Below, piece by piece: positions 48,234-59,046 of a stretch of 64,000 nt of DNA. The notes under the pieces are model-generated. The model was not told where the DNA came from. It saw only the letters and a list, made by a program, of their open reading frames with translations, and ran no database searches. The position numbers and the translations under genes were made by a program. The number at the start of each line of letters is the position of its first letter. Position 1 is the stretch's first letter. The stretch is from assembly GCA_025667525.1 (NCBI GenBank), contig CM046878.1, forward strand, positions 572,798,868 through 572,862,867. The letters run 5' to 3'. This DNA is from Glebionis coronaria. Lineage: Eukaryota; Streptophyta; Magnoliopsida; Asterales; Asteraceae.

Positions 48234-48931
48234 CTCCCTTTTCAGGAGGTTGGCGTGGCCACTTCAAGGTTGTTTGCACCTAGTGGGAATTAAACTTGAG
48301 ACCTCACACACTTTGGAGTCATAGCCACAGATTTATATCTTGGATACATTTAAATCTGGCCTCAGCTTCTTTCACCTTCTTTTCAAGCTCAACTTGCACC
48401 TTAGGATCATAAGGATCTATGTGTCTAAAAACATAACCGTCATGAACATATTTCTTCTTCTTCTTCTTATAACTGCATTCTTATGTTTCCCTCGCACGTT
48501 CAACAACGTCTCTAATCTCTTCGTTTATAAAAACTTCAGTGTTCCTTTCGTCAAATACTCTCATAGCGTGTTGGGGCGCTGAAACGATTGAAATCCTCTT
48601 TCGTCCACTTGTAATCATCATCATACTTCGTATTGTTATCAGATTTTCTCTTCTTCTTGCGTATCTCAGGTTCAACGACATCTCTAGTCATCGATTCGCG
48701 TACAATATTCGCAAAGTTTATTAACCTATCATCGTCGAATGACCTTATGGCGTTTAAACGTGCGAAATCCAACCATGTTGGGGCACTGTGACGCTTGAAA
48801 TCCTCTTCGGTCCACTTGTAAACACGATCAGACTTCATCATATCTCTGATAGATCGATATTAGGGTTTGGATTTGCAGGTTGGTTTTTGTTATGCCCCTC
48901 ACTGCACCCAATTATATATATCAACAAAACA

Positions 48932-50268
48932 CACTACTACAAAAAGGACATCCCAGACCTGTTTTAGGATGCGTCAAGACCGGTTTTTCATGGGGTCTGT
49001 AAGTGGGGGGCTCTCCATGTGAAATCAGTTCGAGACCTGTTATGTAACCGGTCTGGGATATCACAATCAAGACCGGTTTCCAGCTACATAACCGGTCTTA
49101 AAATCAATATCAAGACCCGTCTAAGTGTGTATAACGGGTCTTGGTTATATAACGAGACCGGGTTTTTATTAATAAACCGGTCTGGATTACCATTTAAAAA
49201 AAATATAAATCTTTCCATTCCCAGCAACATAAAAACACAGTATCCTTGTAGTTTCCTGTTTCCAGCAATATACTAACACAGACAGTTTCAGCAAATAACA
49301 AATGTAGACAATTTTGAATAAAAAAATTTAACCAATAAACCATAAAGGTCAATACATATATTCCAGAATTAAACTTAGATGATAAAGAGTTCTAGCACTA
49401 AACATACATTTCCAAAATGCCTTCTACAAAAAGAGTAGTTCGTACATATGTTAGCCTGAAGTAGAATCATCACGAATCATCTAACGGACATATGTAGCAT
49501 CAGTAACGGTCCTCTCACGTCAATGGTATCTCCTATATATATTATTTAGCTTCTTGAGCAGCTGTTCTAGCAACTATTTGAGCATTCGTGAATGCTTGTT
49601 TTTGTTTTGGCGTTTGTGTAGCATCGACTTTTTGAACAGCTGTTCTAGCATCTTTTTGAGCAGCAGTGAATGCTTCTTTTTGTTTTGGCATTTACAAAAT
49701 AGAGACTTCAGCAGCAACGACTTTTTGAACAACTTTTTGGGTATTTGGCAATCTTTTTGTTGTGGTATTGACGTATATGTGTTCTCGGTCACCTACAAAT
49801 ACACCAATAAATGGGCAGTGGCACGAGTGGCGGTGATAGAGGTGTGCCATGGTGGTATGACAGCAGTGTGTGTGTGGGACTGTGGGACTGTGGGGCTAAA
49901 GAAATGAGGGAAAAAGCAAGTAGGTTAATTTGAAATTTCATTGAAAATGTTGAAAAGAATAAAGGGGAAAATGTCCCGCTCACAATTTTGGGAAAAATAA
50001 TGAGACCTGTTCCTTATCTAAAACATGTCTGCATGTAAACAAATAGGTACAAGCCGGGTTTCAAAATTAGAACCGGTCCAGATTAGACCTAAATGAGACT
50101 TGTTTTTAGTTTAGAAACCGGTATGGACTTCTTTTTATTATTGGAACCGGGTTTTATCTTTATCACCGGTCTGAATATATTTTGGGCTGTGAAAAACAGT
50201 TACTCAGACTGTTTTTTCTAAGAAAGGGTCTTGATAAGGGGGTCTCTAAACCCAATTTTGTAGTAGTG
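48932..50268. mobile_element. Non-autonomous CACTA (En/Spm) element
   Basis: The left end is CACTACTACAAAAA and the right end TTTTGTAGTAGTG, flanked by ACA (48929-48931 and 50269-50271), the 3-bp duplication typical of CACTA elements. Both subterminal zones carry many short AGACCGGTTT/AACCGGTCT units in both orientations, the usual transposase-binding repeats. At 1337 bp it is too small for a transposase. The middle (about 49550-49790) has two to three diverged copies of a ~75-bp block containing GAGCAGCTGTTCTAGCA and TTTTTGTTTTGGC, which gives open frames on both strands but no known protein. Confidence 0.92.
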
Positions 50269-50271
50269 ACA

Positions 50272-51230
50272 AACCGACTTAATTTCTTGTTTTTGAACAA
50301 ATTAACCGACTTACTCGATCGATTAGGGTTTGGTTTAGAAGGTAACTGATTGTTTACGATTCCCAATGAACTGGATTCCCCTCACACCGTAATAAAAATA
50401 TTGTTTCCTTCCTCTTTCACAGTTTGCCTCCTTCCCTCACAACATCCACACACACAAAACACGTACGGTTCTGGCTCCGAACCCGTTTTGTGCCCGTTAG
50501 TCATTAAAGGCTAAGTGCCCTTAATTAATTTTTGTTGCCTTTTCAAGTTGATTCTTAATTGCTTTGTTTTGGCCCTTGCCCTTTCGTTGCTGATTCTTAA
50601 TTACATTTGTTTGATTGTGTAGTGGGTACAGGAAATCGATCATGTACGTTCGTTGCATAAGGAGGTGTACTCATGGTCATAGTCACCGTTGATGTTTCTC
50701 CCATGCCAGCCATATATATACGCCCAATAACGCCTATTTTCTTGTAGGTTTGCATTATTTCTGGGTTAGGTTCATCATCGTTGACCTTTCTGTTGTTGAT
50801 CCGCGACCATATATATACCCACAATAATACATAATTTGTTGTGGTTTGCATTATTTCTGGGTTAGGTTCATATTCACAGCATTTGTTCATCGTTGACCTT
50901 TCTATTGTTGATCCGCCAATCGTTTGTAAGTTCCCATGTCTTCAGTTGGTTTAGGTCATATGCTACACATTTGGGTTTTGATTAAACCTAGCCACATGTG
51001 TGTTTTTGTGGCCCGCTAGTGTAATCCTCTTATTAATCCTTTAACTTGATGGTTCCTGTTTGCATATGTCATTATGCCTTGGTGATAATAGGAATAGATA
51101 TCTGTGTTTTGCTGATAATAAGGAGAGAAATGTATAGCCGTTCCTTCTTGCTGTATAATGCGTGTGATGATGCGTACAACCGTTCCGCATCTATTGATTC
51201 TATGTGATGACATGCTGTTATGCGGGCTAT
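50272..51230. other. no gene seen; short direct repeats
   Basis: TTTGCATTATTTCTGGGTTA occurs at about 50748 and 50845, with GTTGACCTTTCTRTTGTTGA beside each copy. No credible coding frame. Confidence 0.5.
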
Positions 51231-51235
51231 GATGA

Positions 51236-53690
51236 CTTGCAGTAGCTCGGGTTAAAGCTGAGATCCCATGTGTCTTGGCGAGGCGCCTTTTAGGGGTTGC
51301 AGCCATGCGTGTATGGTCAATGATGCTTGGTGGATTTGGCCCTTAACTTTCTGGCCTAGCACATTGTTGTGCTTACGGTCATGGTGGGTCACGGACCCTT
51401 TCTGCCCATACCGACGTCCCATATCTGAGCTCCATGTTATTGTACCAGGCATCGCATATAACTGAGGCAGAGGTTCGCCAGCTGCAAGAATTGACGGTTT
51501 CGAGTCCAAGTTCTAGTTTTGTGGTAAACACGTGAATCTCAGTTGATGGGTTAACGTATTCATGCGATTTAAGCAACAAATATATAGGCGTTATACGGGC
51601 TATGATGATTTGTAGTGGGTCGGGTTAAAGCTGAAATCACACGTGTGTTGGCGAGGCACCTTTTAGGGTTGCAGTCATGCGTGTGTGATCGATGATGCTT
51701 GGTGGAATCGGCCCTTAACTTGCCGGCCGAGCACATTGTCGTGCTTACAGTCATGGTGGGTCACGGGTCTTTCTGGCCATACCGACATCACACATCTGAG
51801 CTCCATGTTATTGTACCAAGCATTGCATATCTGAGCTGGTGTTTTTTAGCCTTATTCGGACCGTCTACTTCAGTTTTACCTGCCACTCATATATTAAAGG
51901 AGATAATAACGGTTCCTAGTGAACAGTCTGAATGTTTGATCGTTTGGTGGCTCAGTTGTGCTGCTACTTTAGCCTTAACCTAAACCAACTAAGGCGGACA
52001 TTGGCCAGCTGTAAGAATTGACGGTTTTGAGTGCAAACTCCAGTTTTGTGGCAAACACATCAATCTCAGTTAACGGGTTAACATATAACTCCGGTTTTCT
52101 GGCAAACACAGCAATCTCAGTTAACGGGTTGACATATTCATGCGATGTGGAAACAAAATATAAGTGAATGTGTGGTTAATTAGATAAGGTGATTTTCATG
52201 AATATTGTATTACGGGCCGTTCGAACAAGAGGTGTGTGTTTTGTGTGTGTAGATTTTATCAAGGAAGGAGGCAACTGTCAGAGGGGTAGGAAACAATATT
52301 TTTGTCAGCGTATGAGCGCATCCCTGTTCATTGGGAACCGTGATTCCCCTTATTAAAAATATTGTATTATGTATTATTATTGGCGATGATGATATTACTG
52401 ATTGAGCTTTGGCCTGTGTTGGGTGCCACCCAGTCGTATCTTGGCAAGGCATCACTATATCGTGTCTGCAGCTGCGGCGGGTCGGTTGTCCTTGGTGGTA
52501 TCTATTGTATGTTATACGCTTTTGTGGTCATTTGTTTCTTGAAACATGTAATTGATATGGCTTTGATGACCTTGAACGACCCGGGCTAATCCTGAGATTG
52601 CACGTATCTTGGCGGGGAAACCTCTGGAGGTTGCATCCATGGCGTGTTTATCCGGTTCTACCTAAAGGGTGCTATGTCTGATCCAAATAATCATAAATAC
52701 CAAGTTCATAATGTCTCTTGGTTGGCCAGCCTTTTAGGGTTGTTATACGCTTTTGTGGTGATTTGGTTGTTGGAATGTGCAATTGATATGGTTGTGATGA
52801 CCTTGAACGACCCGGCCTAATGCTGAGATTGCACGTATCTTGGCGGGGCAACCTCTCGAGGTTGCAGCCATGGCGTGCTTATCCAGTTTTCCCTAAAGGG
52901 TGTCATGTCTGAGCCAAGAAATCATAAATAGCAAAGTTGTCCATCCTTTCAGGGTTGCACCCATGGTGTGTATGATTGTTGATGATCATGTTGAATCGGC
53001 CCGTGACTTGCCGGCACAACACGAAGTCGTGCTTGAAGCCATGGCGGGTCGCGCGCCTTTGCTGCTCTTCCTGCCCTCGCATATCTGAGCTTATTCTTCC
53101 AAGAATGTGGTTTCGGTTTGTTTACTGACATGCCCATTACAAAACCAGGTAACACTCTATACTACACGTTTGTTACACAACAGCCTTTACTTTTTTTCTT
53201 ACGGTTCGTTACCCGGTTTCCAAATGTATTTTTTTGTAGTCATAGTTATGTTGCATCGGGTCAGGATACAACATAGATCAAATGTCTCTTGGCTGGCCAT
53301 CCTTACAGGGTTGTTATACGCTTTTGTTGTAATTTGGTTGTTGAAATGTGCAATTGATATGGCTGTGATGACCTTGAACGACCCGGGCTAATGCTGAGAT
53401 TGCACGTATCTTGGCGGGGCAACCTCTCGAGATTGCAGCCATGGCGTGCTTATCCAGTTTTCCCTAAAGGGTGCCATGTCTGAGACAAGAAATCATAAAT
53501 AGCAAAGTTGACCATCCTTTCAGGGTTGCACCCATGGTGTGTATGATTGTTGATGATCCGGTTTAGTCGGCCTGGGACTTGCCGGCCCAACACGAAGTCG
53601 TGCTTGAAGCCATGACGGGTGCGCACCTTTGCTGCTGTTCCCGCCCTCGCATAGCTGAGGTTATTCTTCCAAGAATTGGTCGCTGTTCTG
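51236..53690. repeat. Unidentified diverged tandem repeat array
   Basis: Units begin near a CGGGTTAAAGCTGAGAT- or CGGGCTAATGCTGAGATTG-type block (about 51247, 51628, 52580, 52816, 53385) and continue TTGGCG.GGC..CCT and GGTTGCAGCCATG. Several add GCACAACACGAAGTCGTGCT or the related GCACATTGTCGTGCTTA, then CCATG..GGGTC. The last two units (about 52760-53100 and 53300-53680) are most alike; the first two (51236-51590 and 51592-51840) form a second subgroup. TAACACTCTATACTA and the next 25 bp also recur at about 53149 and 53897. No reading frame is conserved between units, and I cannot assign a family. Confidence 0.65.
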
Positions 53691-54226
53691 CCTGAGTGTA
53701 AGTTTTTTATAGTTGCATCAATGGTCTAAAAAAACAAACATCTCGCATTGCTTAACATTTGGTTGTTTATTTGTTCGTGAAAGGTGACCAACCTGCCGAA
53801 AGAGAACGCCAGCGTTTGTTAGGGCTAAAAGTTCATGCAACGTTAGCTGTGGAAACAGCACAAGAGAAACCTTTGCCTGCCCCTCACAAACCAAGTAACA
53901 CTCTATACTATACGTTTGTTACACAACAGCCTTTAGTTTTTTCATGTTGCCTCCTTTAGAGTTTGTATGAATGCAATCAAAATATAAAAGTAAATAAATA
54001 AACATTTGCAAGAAACAAACATACAAGTACATTAAACCAAAAACATAAAGAAGCCCTGCCAATGAACCAACATCATTGGCAGTACCAAAAATAACAAACA
54101 CCCAGACACACACGCCTGTTCCATTCTTGGTACACACAGAAACACAACACAAACAACATAATGGCCAACGATCATTTATTCAACACACACAAAGCGAAGA
54201 CCTTAACGCGCATTCAAATAATCGTT
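53691..54226. other. no firm gene; short coding-like fragment
   Basis: A plus-strand frame at about 53780-53900 (GDQPAERERQRLLGLKVH) has protein-like composition but no start, end or family. The rest is AT-rich. Confidence 0.35.
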
Positions 54227-54586
54227 TCAATCAGAAACGTTCCCTCGCAACCATTCAATGAATCTTTCCATCCTACCGATGCGGTGGCCAGTTGCCACTG
54301 CTTCGGCTCCGAGCTGTTCTCGAAAGGAACAGTCTTCACGTGTCAGCGTCCCTAAAAAGTCCACCATCTGGTTAACTACTGGTTCCCCAACAACGGTCCT
54401 TAGCTCATAAACAAGATGAGTCCTATCAATGACACCACTATTTACCTCCTGCCACATTTGCTCCATCCTAGCTTTCCAGGCTGTTTCGCCTAGAATCTCA
54501 TCATGTAGACGACAAATAAACATGTCTGCCCAATCGTCAGTTCCTGCTTATTTCTCCAATGCATCACATTTTTGGCGGTACGCCAT
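54227..54586 (-). pseudogene. Orphan ~119-residue protein gene with one nonsense codon
   Basis: The frame from ATG at 54584-54586 to the stop at 54227 is interrupted only at codon 13 (TAA, 54548-54550). It starts MAYRQKCDALEK; after the stop come GTDDWADMFICRLHDEILGE, HLVYELRTVVGEPVVNQMVD and a tail IGRMERFIEWLRGN. Charged and helical, with no membrane or signal segment. I do not recognise a family. Use of the downstream Met (54523) would give a 98-residue product that avoids the stop. No intron is visible. Neighbouring repeats suggest it may ride on a mobile element. Confidence 0.45.
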
Positions 54587-57311
54587 TGGTTATTCCTTTA
54601 TAAAACTTAACTATAAATGTGTGTAAAGATGTGTGAGCTCTAGCCTGTTAACGCTACTTTATATAGCAACGCCTACTGGCTTATCTCATATAGTGTCTTG
54701 CACTAACAATCAACACTAGCACCAAAAACAGTAACCGAATCCCAAATTGCATGATCCTCGGCTTAGCTTCTCAAAAGCATGTTTAAAAAAACACTATCCC
54801 CATCCACACACTGTTGGCATCATCTTTTTGCCACATTTAGATAATATAGAAAAAGGGCAAATGGCATAAAAAGGTACTCAAGTTAGGGTCTTTTTTCAAT
54901 GAAGGTATTTAACTTATTTTTTTGCAAACTAAGGTATCTAACTTTTCTTTCTAGCGGATTTAGGTTTTTGTATTGATTCGCGTTAAAAAAGGTAACGACC
55001 GTTTTGGTATTTTTCCAAATACATATTTTATGAATTTTGAGGGGCAGTTTTTAACATTATATATATATATATATAACATGTGTTGACCCTTTTGACCACT
55101 CACAGTTGCTACAGTAACACTCAGATAATAATTTTTTAAGCTTATGAATAGTACTTTCTCACCTCTTCTTCCCACTACCTTTTCCCTTGTTTTCTTTCAC
55201 CAACCTTGAAAAACACACTTCTCTTTCGGTTGTCAAAATCTTTGATTCAAAACCCACATAAAATTGATATTCACTTATTCAAGAAAAAGGTATGGTAAAA
55301 TATCTGAATTTGGGATTTTTTTTGCTTTAATTGAACGATGGAGTTTATATGCAGTAACAAATCGTCCAAGCTGAAAATCATCAAAGGGATGACTAAAGAA
55401 TTAAAGGTATGTTAGTTTTTTTTATAGGTAATTAATTACAAGAAAAAAATCACTCTTTGACTTATTAAGAATTACTTTTATGATTTGGAAACTTGGGGGT
55501 TTATGATTACCGAAAGAAGCTTATGTCCTATGTATTAAGAATTAGTTTTTTTATAGGGGCGTTTGTTAAATGTTATCTTTATGTGATTTTTCATAGAATT
55601 TTTGTCTTCTAAAATCTTTAACAATAAGTTGTATACGAGAAAGTCTCATTCCTAATGTTGTTAACGTTGTAAAAATCCACGCTTAACACGGGATTCTGCC
55701 AACACCAAAGGTGAACGTGGTGGGCTTTTGTTTGAAGAAGAGAAAAAACCACTTGAGGATGAGGAGGTTAAGGCAACTAGAATTGCTATTGGGCATGCTT
55801 ATTTGGTGTTGGTTATCTATCCATTTATATATTATGCTTTGAAATTATGTTATGTCTCCTACAAACACACGTATGAATCTGATTCAGAAAAACACATCAC
55901 ATATTCCTTCATTTTAGGCCATCAAATATTTAAAAGCCTCTCATTTTTTTAAAGATTCATACATATGTTTGTAGGAGACATAGCATAATTTGCGTAAAAA
56001 CAAGCTGCCGATTCTTTTACATAAATAAACATGCTATATTGCATTTCTTTGGTTTACCCCTAAGATCACCGATGTACGCCTACAACATGGTACAACACTT
56101 TATGTTGTTTCAACCTTCGATGAATGATATTGTGTGTAAAAACATGTGATGTATTATTTTATCTTCATATAAGCTTAAGTGAAAGTGCCTGGCTTGCTGA
56201 AATATTGATACTGTTTTGCGGATTTTCTACAGGTAAAAGGGTCTTTGGAGAAATGTTGTCCTGAATGATGGTTACACTTATATTTTTATAACCAACAAAG
56301 ACCATGTACTACAAGCTCTTGCATCTAGACCTTATATGTACATAGCACGTAACAGATTCTCTTAGAATAAGTGCAATCAACATGTTGGCTGTGTATATCA
56401 AATAAATACCAGGCTTAATCAATACCCAACTCCTGCTCCAAAACACCCTTCAAATGTAGTATATTTTCCTGGTGTTGCGAATGTGAAACTTGCTGTTGTG
56501 CTACAAAAGTTATTCATGTATGTTTAAAGTGGGCCTCATTTGCTTACATCTCTTATACTGAGTTTGTTTATGGAAGAAAGCACGTACGTCTTTATGTTTC
56601 TTATATAAATACAATTCACTTAAATATAAAAACTCTTAGATTTTGTCTTGCATTTTGCTGATTTAGACTTTTAGTGATAACTAATCCAATTCTTTTATGA
56701 AAAAAAATCAGTTAACTATAAACATTTAGCCAAATCAGCCCACTCAGAAGAAGAATGGGTTAAAACTGACCATACTAAATAAAGTGTATCTTCAGTCGAG
56801 CAGGCATTGACCTTCAAGAACACGGTTTTCGAGAAAAACTAGACTAACACAAAAAAAATACAGTGATTTTAAGAGCAAGGTATTTGGATATAAAGAATTC
56901 TATATTTTATATTAAAATAGCAACATTATTACTACTGAGAAAGAATTTTGTTTTAAGTTCAGCCTGCTTGAACTTATAAGGTAGTTTCAGAATCTGATAT
57001 TTGTTTGTAGCAAAATATGAAGTCCATGTTCATTCTCCATAAAAATACAAATTAATGGAGTCGGTATTTAAAAAATATCATGGTACTTTCTTACAGGAGT
57101 CCATTTAGAATGTAATGCACACTCAGTTCTCCACGATGTGGCCAATTCTCTTCCATGGCTCGAGCTTCACAATTTTTTATTTCTTATAGTAACTAAAAAA
57201 ACACACACGCTTAAACTAAAATTAGCTCATTTTTTTGGTAATTTTCATGGTTTTTTGTTATGTACTTATATACTGTAATATTTCAGGTGACAAAATTTTG
57301 TACGCAAACAT
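54587..57311. other. no firm gene; possible Helitron interior
   Basis: AT-rich with small frames only. ACAAACACACGTATGAATCT (about 55861) is echoed inverted at about 55943-55980, forming a potential stem. The stretch ends at a Helitron-like hairpin, so it may be the interior of a non-autonomous Helitron whose 5' TC end I could not place. Confidence 0.35.
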
Positions 57312-57341
57312 CCCGCAGCGAAGCGCGGGTGTTCATCCTTG
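57312..57341 (+). mobile_element. Helitron-like 3' terminus (hairpin)
   Basis: CCCGCAGCGAAGCGCGGG (57312-57329) folds into a GC-rich stem-loop in otherwise AT-rich DNA. It is followed 11 bases later by CTTG|T where a Helitron would end CTAG|T or CTRR|T. The layout fits a plant Helitron 3' end with one altered terminal base. Confidence 0.45.
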
Positions 57342-58000
57342 TTAATTCACAAAATCCAAATGGGTTACAGGAAAAAAAATACAACAAATACTTCATCTTC
57401 AAATTGGGGAAACATTCAATTGATGAAAAACTATGCTAAATTAATCAAAATATTGGAATTGAAGAAATGGTGATGGAAAGAAACAATTTGATCAATCGTG
57501 TTCGGGTCTATGTGGACATCTTAGACTGATACTAACCCTTGCCGAAGGTTGTTGGGAAACTATAAGGTATATTTTTCTAATTTCTTGGTATGTGGTGCTA
57601 TAAAATTTCCTTGTTTTGATTTTCTTGTTTTTTTGTTTAAATTAAGGAAGAAAGAAATGTTGCAGCTGAGCATTATACACCTGCAAAAAAGAATAAAGAA
57701 AGAAGATGTTGATTTTGAGTTGGATAAAAAGTTTTTGAAAAGATCAAGTTACAATGTTGAAGTCAAAAGTTAAAATGATTCTGATTATGTTTGTTAAAGC
57801 TTTGTAGTGGAAGTTAGTTTGTTCAATGAATGTTAAATGTAAAACCTTTGCAGTTTGTTGAATGAAAAGAAATGTGTTTTGGCATTTGGATATGTGTTTT
57901 GGAATTTGGTAATGTTTTAGCACTCTGCAAATACGCACTCTATAAATATGCATTCGAAACTAATAAGAATATATGCAATTAGATGTGTTTATACTTGAAC
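57342..58000. other. no firm gene
   Basis: Small open frames on both strands (57549-57773, +; 57744-57953, -) lack family features. Possible exon remnant with ELDKKFLKRSS near 57720. Confidence 0.35.
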
Positions 58001-58002
58001 TG

Positions 58003-58134
58003 CACAAAACATGGCTGTTTGGACAGCACAAAACATGGCTGTTTGGACAGCACAAAACATGGCTGTTTGGACAGGTTTAAATGCTGTTTTTTACACTTCC
58101 TATATGCTGTTTGGACAGCACAAAACATGGCTGT
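58003..58134 (+). repeat. 24-bp minisatellite
   Basis: The unit GCACAAAACATGGCTGTTTG-GACA is repeated three times in tandem (about 58003-58074), and one more copy plus a partial TGCTGTTTGGACA lies at about 58104-58134. The 24-bp period keeps frame (KHGCLDST), but there is no gene context. Confidence 0.9.
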
Positions 58135-58501
58135 TTGCTTTTCGTTTTTGGATAATGTTATTGTTTCAGTTTGACTAATGTCATTGATTCAGTTTGTGTT
58201 CTTCTGGTTTTTTACTAATGTTATTGATTCAGTTTGTGTTCTTGTGGATTTCATTTTTGGAAGTATGGAGTTGTTCATAAAAGGTGTGTGCAGGAGAGGA
58301 AGAGGTGGCGTTGTTTAGAATCAAGCAAACAAAAACTTACTTGTTTGCTTTTCGTCTTTTGTTAAAGAAGCTACCCCAGAATTAGTTTTGAAGCTACTGG
58401 GAATTCAAGGCCTTACTATATATCACTTGAAGAATAGTAATCTCCAGGTAAAACCACATGTCAACCGCTACATTTTCTTATAAAACTAGCACTACTGCAC
58501 C

Positions 58502-58962
58502 TAAGGGGGTGTTTGGTTTACCTTTAATTCACGACATGGCCATGAGATGATGTCATTTGGTGAACCAATATCCAGCAGATGCACCACCAAACATGTTCGG
58601 ATCACTTTATAAAGATATAGAAAATAAAAAATAAATAAAAAATAAATAAAAAATAAGATAAAATAAAATAAAAATATAATAAAATAAAATATAAATAAAA
58701 TATAAATAAACAAAAATAAATAAATAATTCTAAGAGCTTAAACTAACCAGTTGTTGCAAGAAGAAAGAATTTTCAAGCATTCAAACACACACGAGAACAA
58801 TAAGAGTTGGTGTCTTAAACCTCAAAACACTTGTATGTATCAAATGATTACCAAATTCCAGAATAATAAAGAAAACAGAAGGCTTTGAAAAGTACACGCT
58901 AACAAGAGAACACAAATGCAAAACTTGTCTGACAAACACCTTCCCAAACACGCCCTTATTCT
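58502..58962. mobile_element. Candidate Tourist-like element
   Basis: The left end is GGGGGTGTTTGG after TAA, and the right end CCAAACACGCCC before TTA. The ends match except one base, but the flanking triplets are not identical, so the target duplication is unproven. The interior includes an AAATAAATAA-type low-complexity run (58620-58725). Confidence 0.4.
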
Positions 58963-59046
58963 TTAAAATGTTCTTCTAGGCTTCTTGGACCCTTCCTTGT
59001 ATTGAGATTCCCAAAATTCTTTATAGTTCCTAATAACCCTATCAAC

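Larger units (their letters stand above)
39582..48332 (-). mobile_element. SINE (tRNA-type) inserted in gene X', itself split by the Copia element
   Basis: The two parts are 39582-39677 and 48234-48332, about 195 bp in all. On the minus strand it begins near TGTGGCTATGACTCC (A-box-like), has GTCTCAAGTTTAATTCC (B-box-like), and ends CACGGTTACC plus an A-run (39581-39593). The target duplication TTATATCT lies at 39574-39581 and 48333-48340. The uninterrupted site is seen in gene X at about 36403. The pol III boxes are degenerate. Confidence 0.75.
39461..48841 (-). pseudogene. Gene X' (second copy of X), split by nested SINE and Copia insertions
   Basis: The N-terminal part is 48841-48333 and the C-terminal part 39581-39461; together they cover the same product as gene X. 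The start MMKSDRVYKWTEEDFKRHSA precedes a second DYKWTKEDFNRFSAPT about 65 residues later, so the motif is duplicated within the protein, a part missing from X. A 23-bp deletion after that motif (about 48566 on the plus strand) shifts frame, and a TAA precedes the ECSYKKKK block. The C-terminal part is identical in style to X (ending KTAAAAN). The host sequence TTATATCT borders the insertion on both sides. Confidence 0.75.

Noticed and set aside
58003..58134. CRISPR-like array
   Set aside because: The 24-bp units are directly adjacent with no spacers, in a plant nuclear setting; it is a minisatellite.
58501..58713. 70-codon Phe/Ile/Tyr-rich minus-strand frame
   Set aside because: Low-complexity translation of an AAATA-rich tract.
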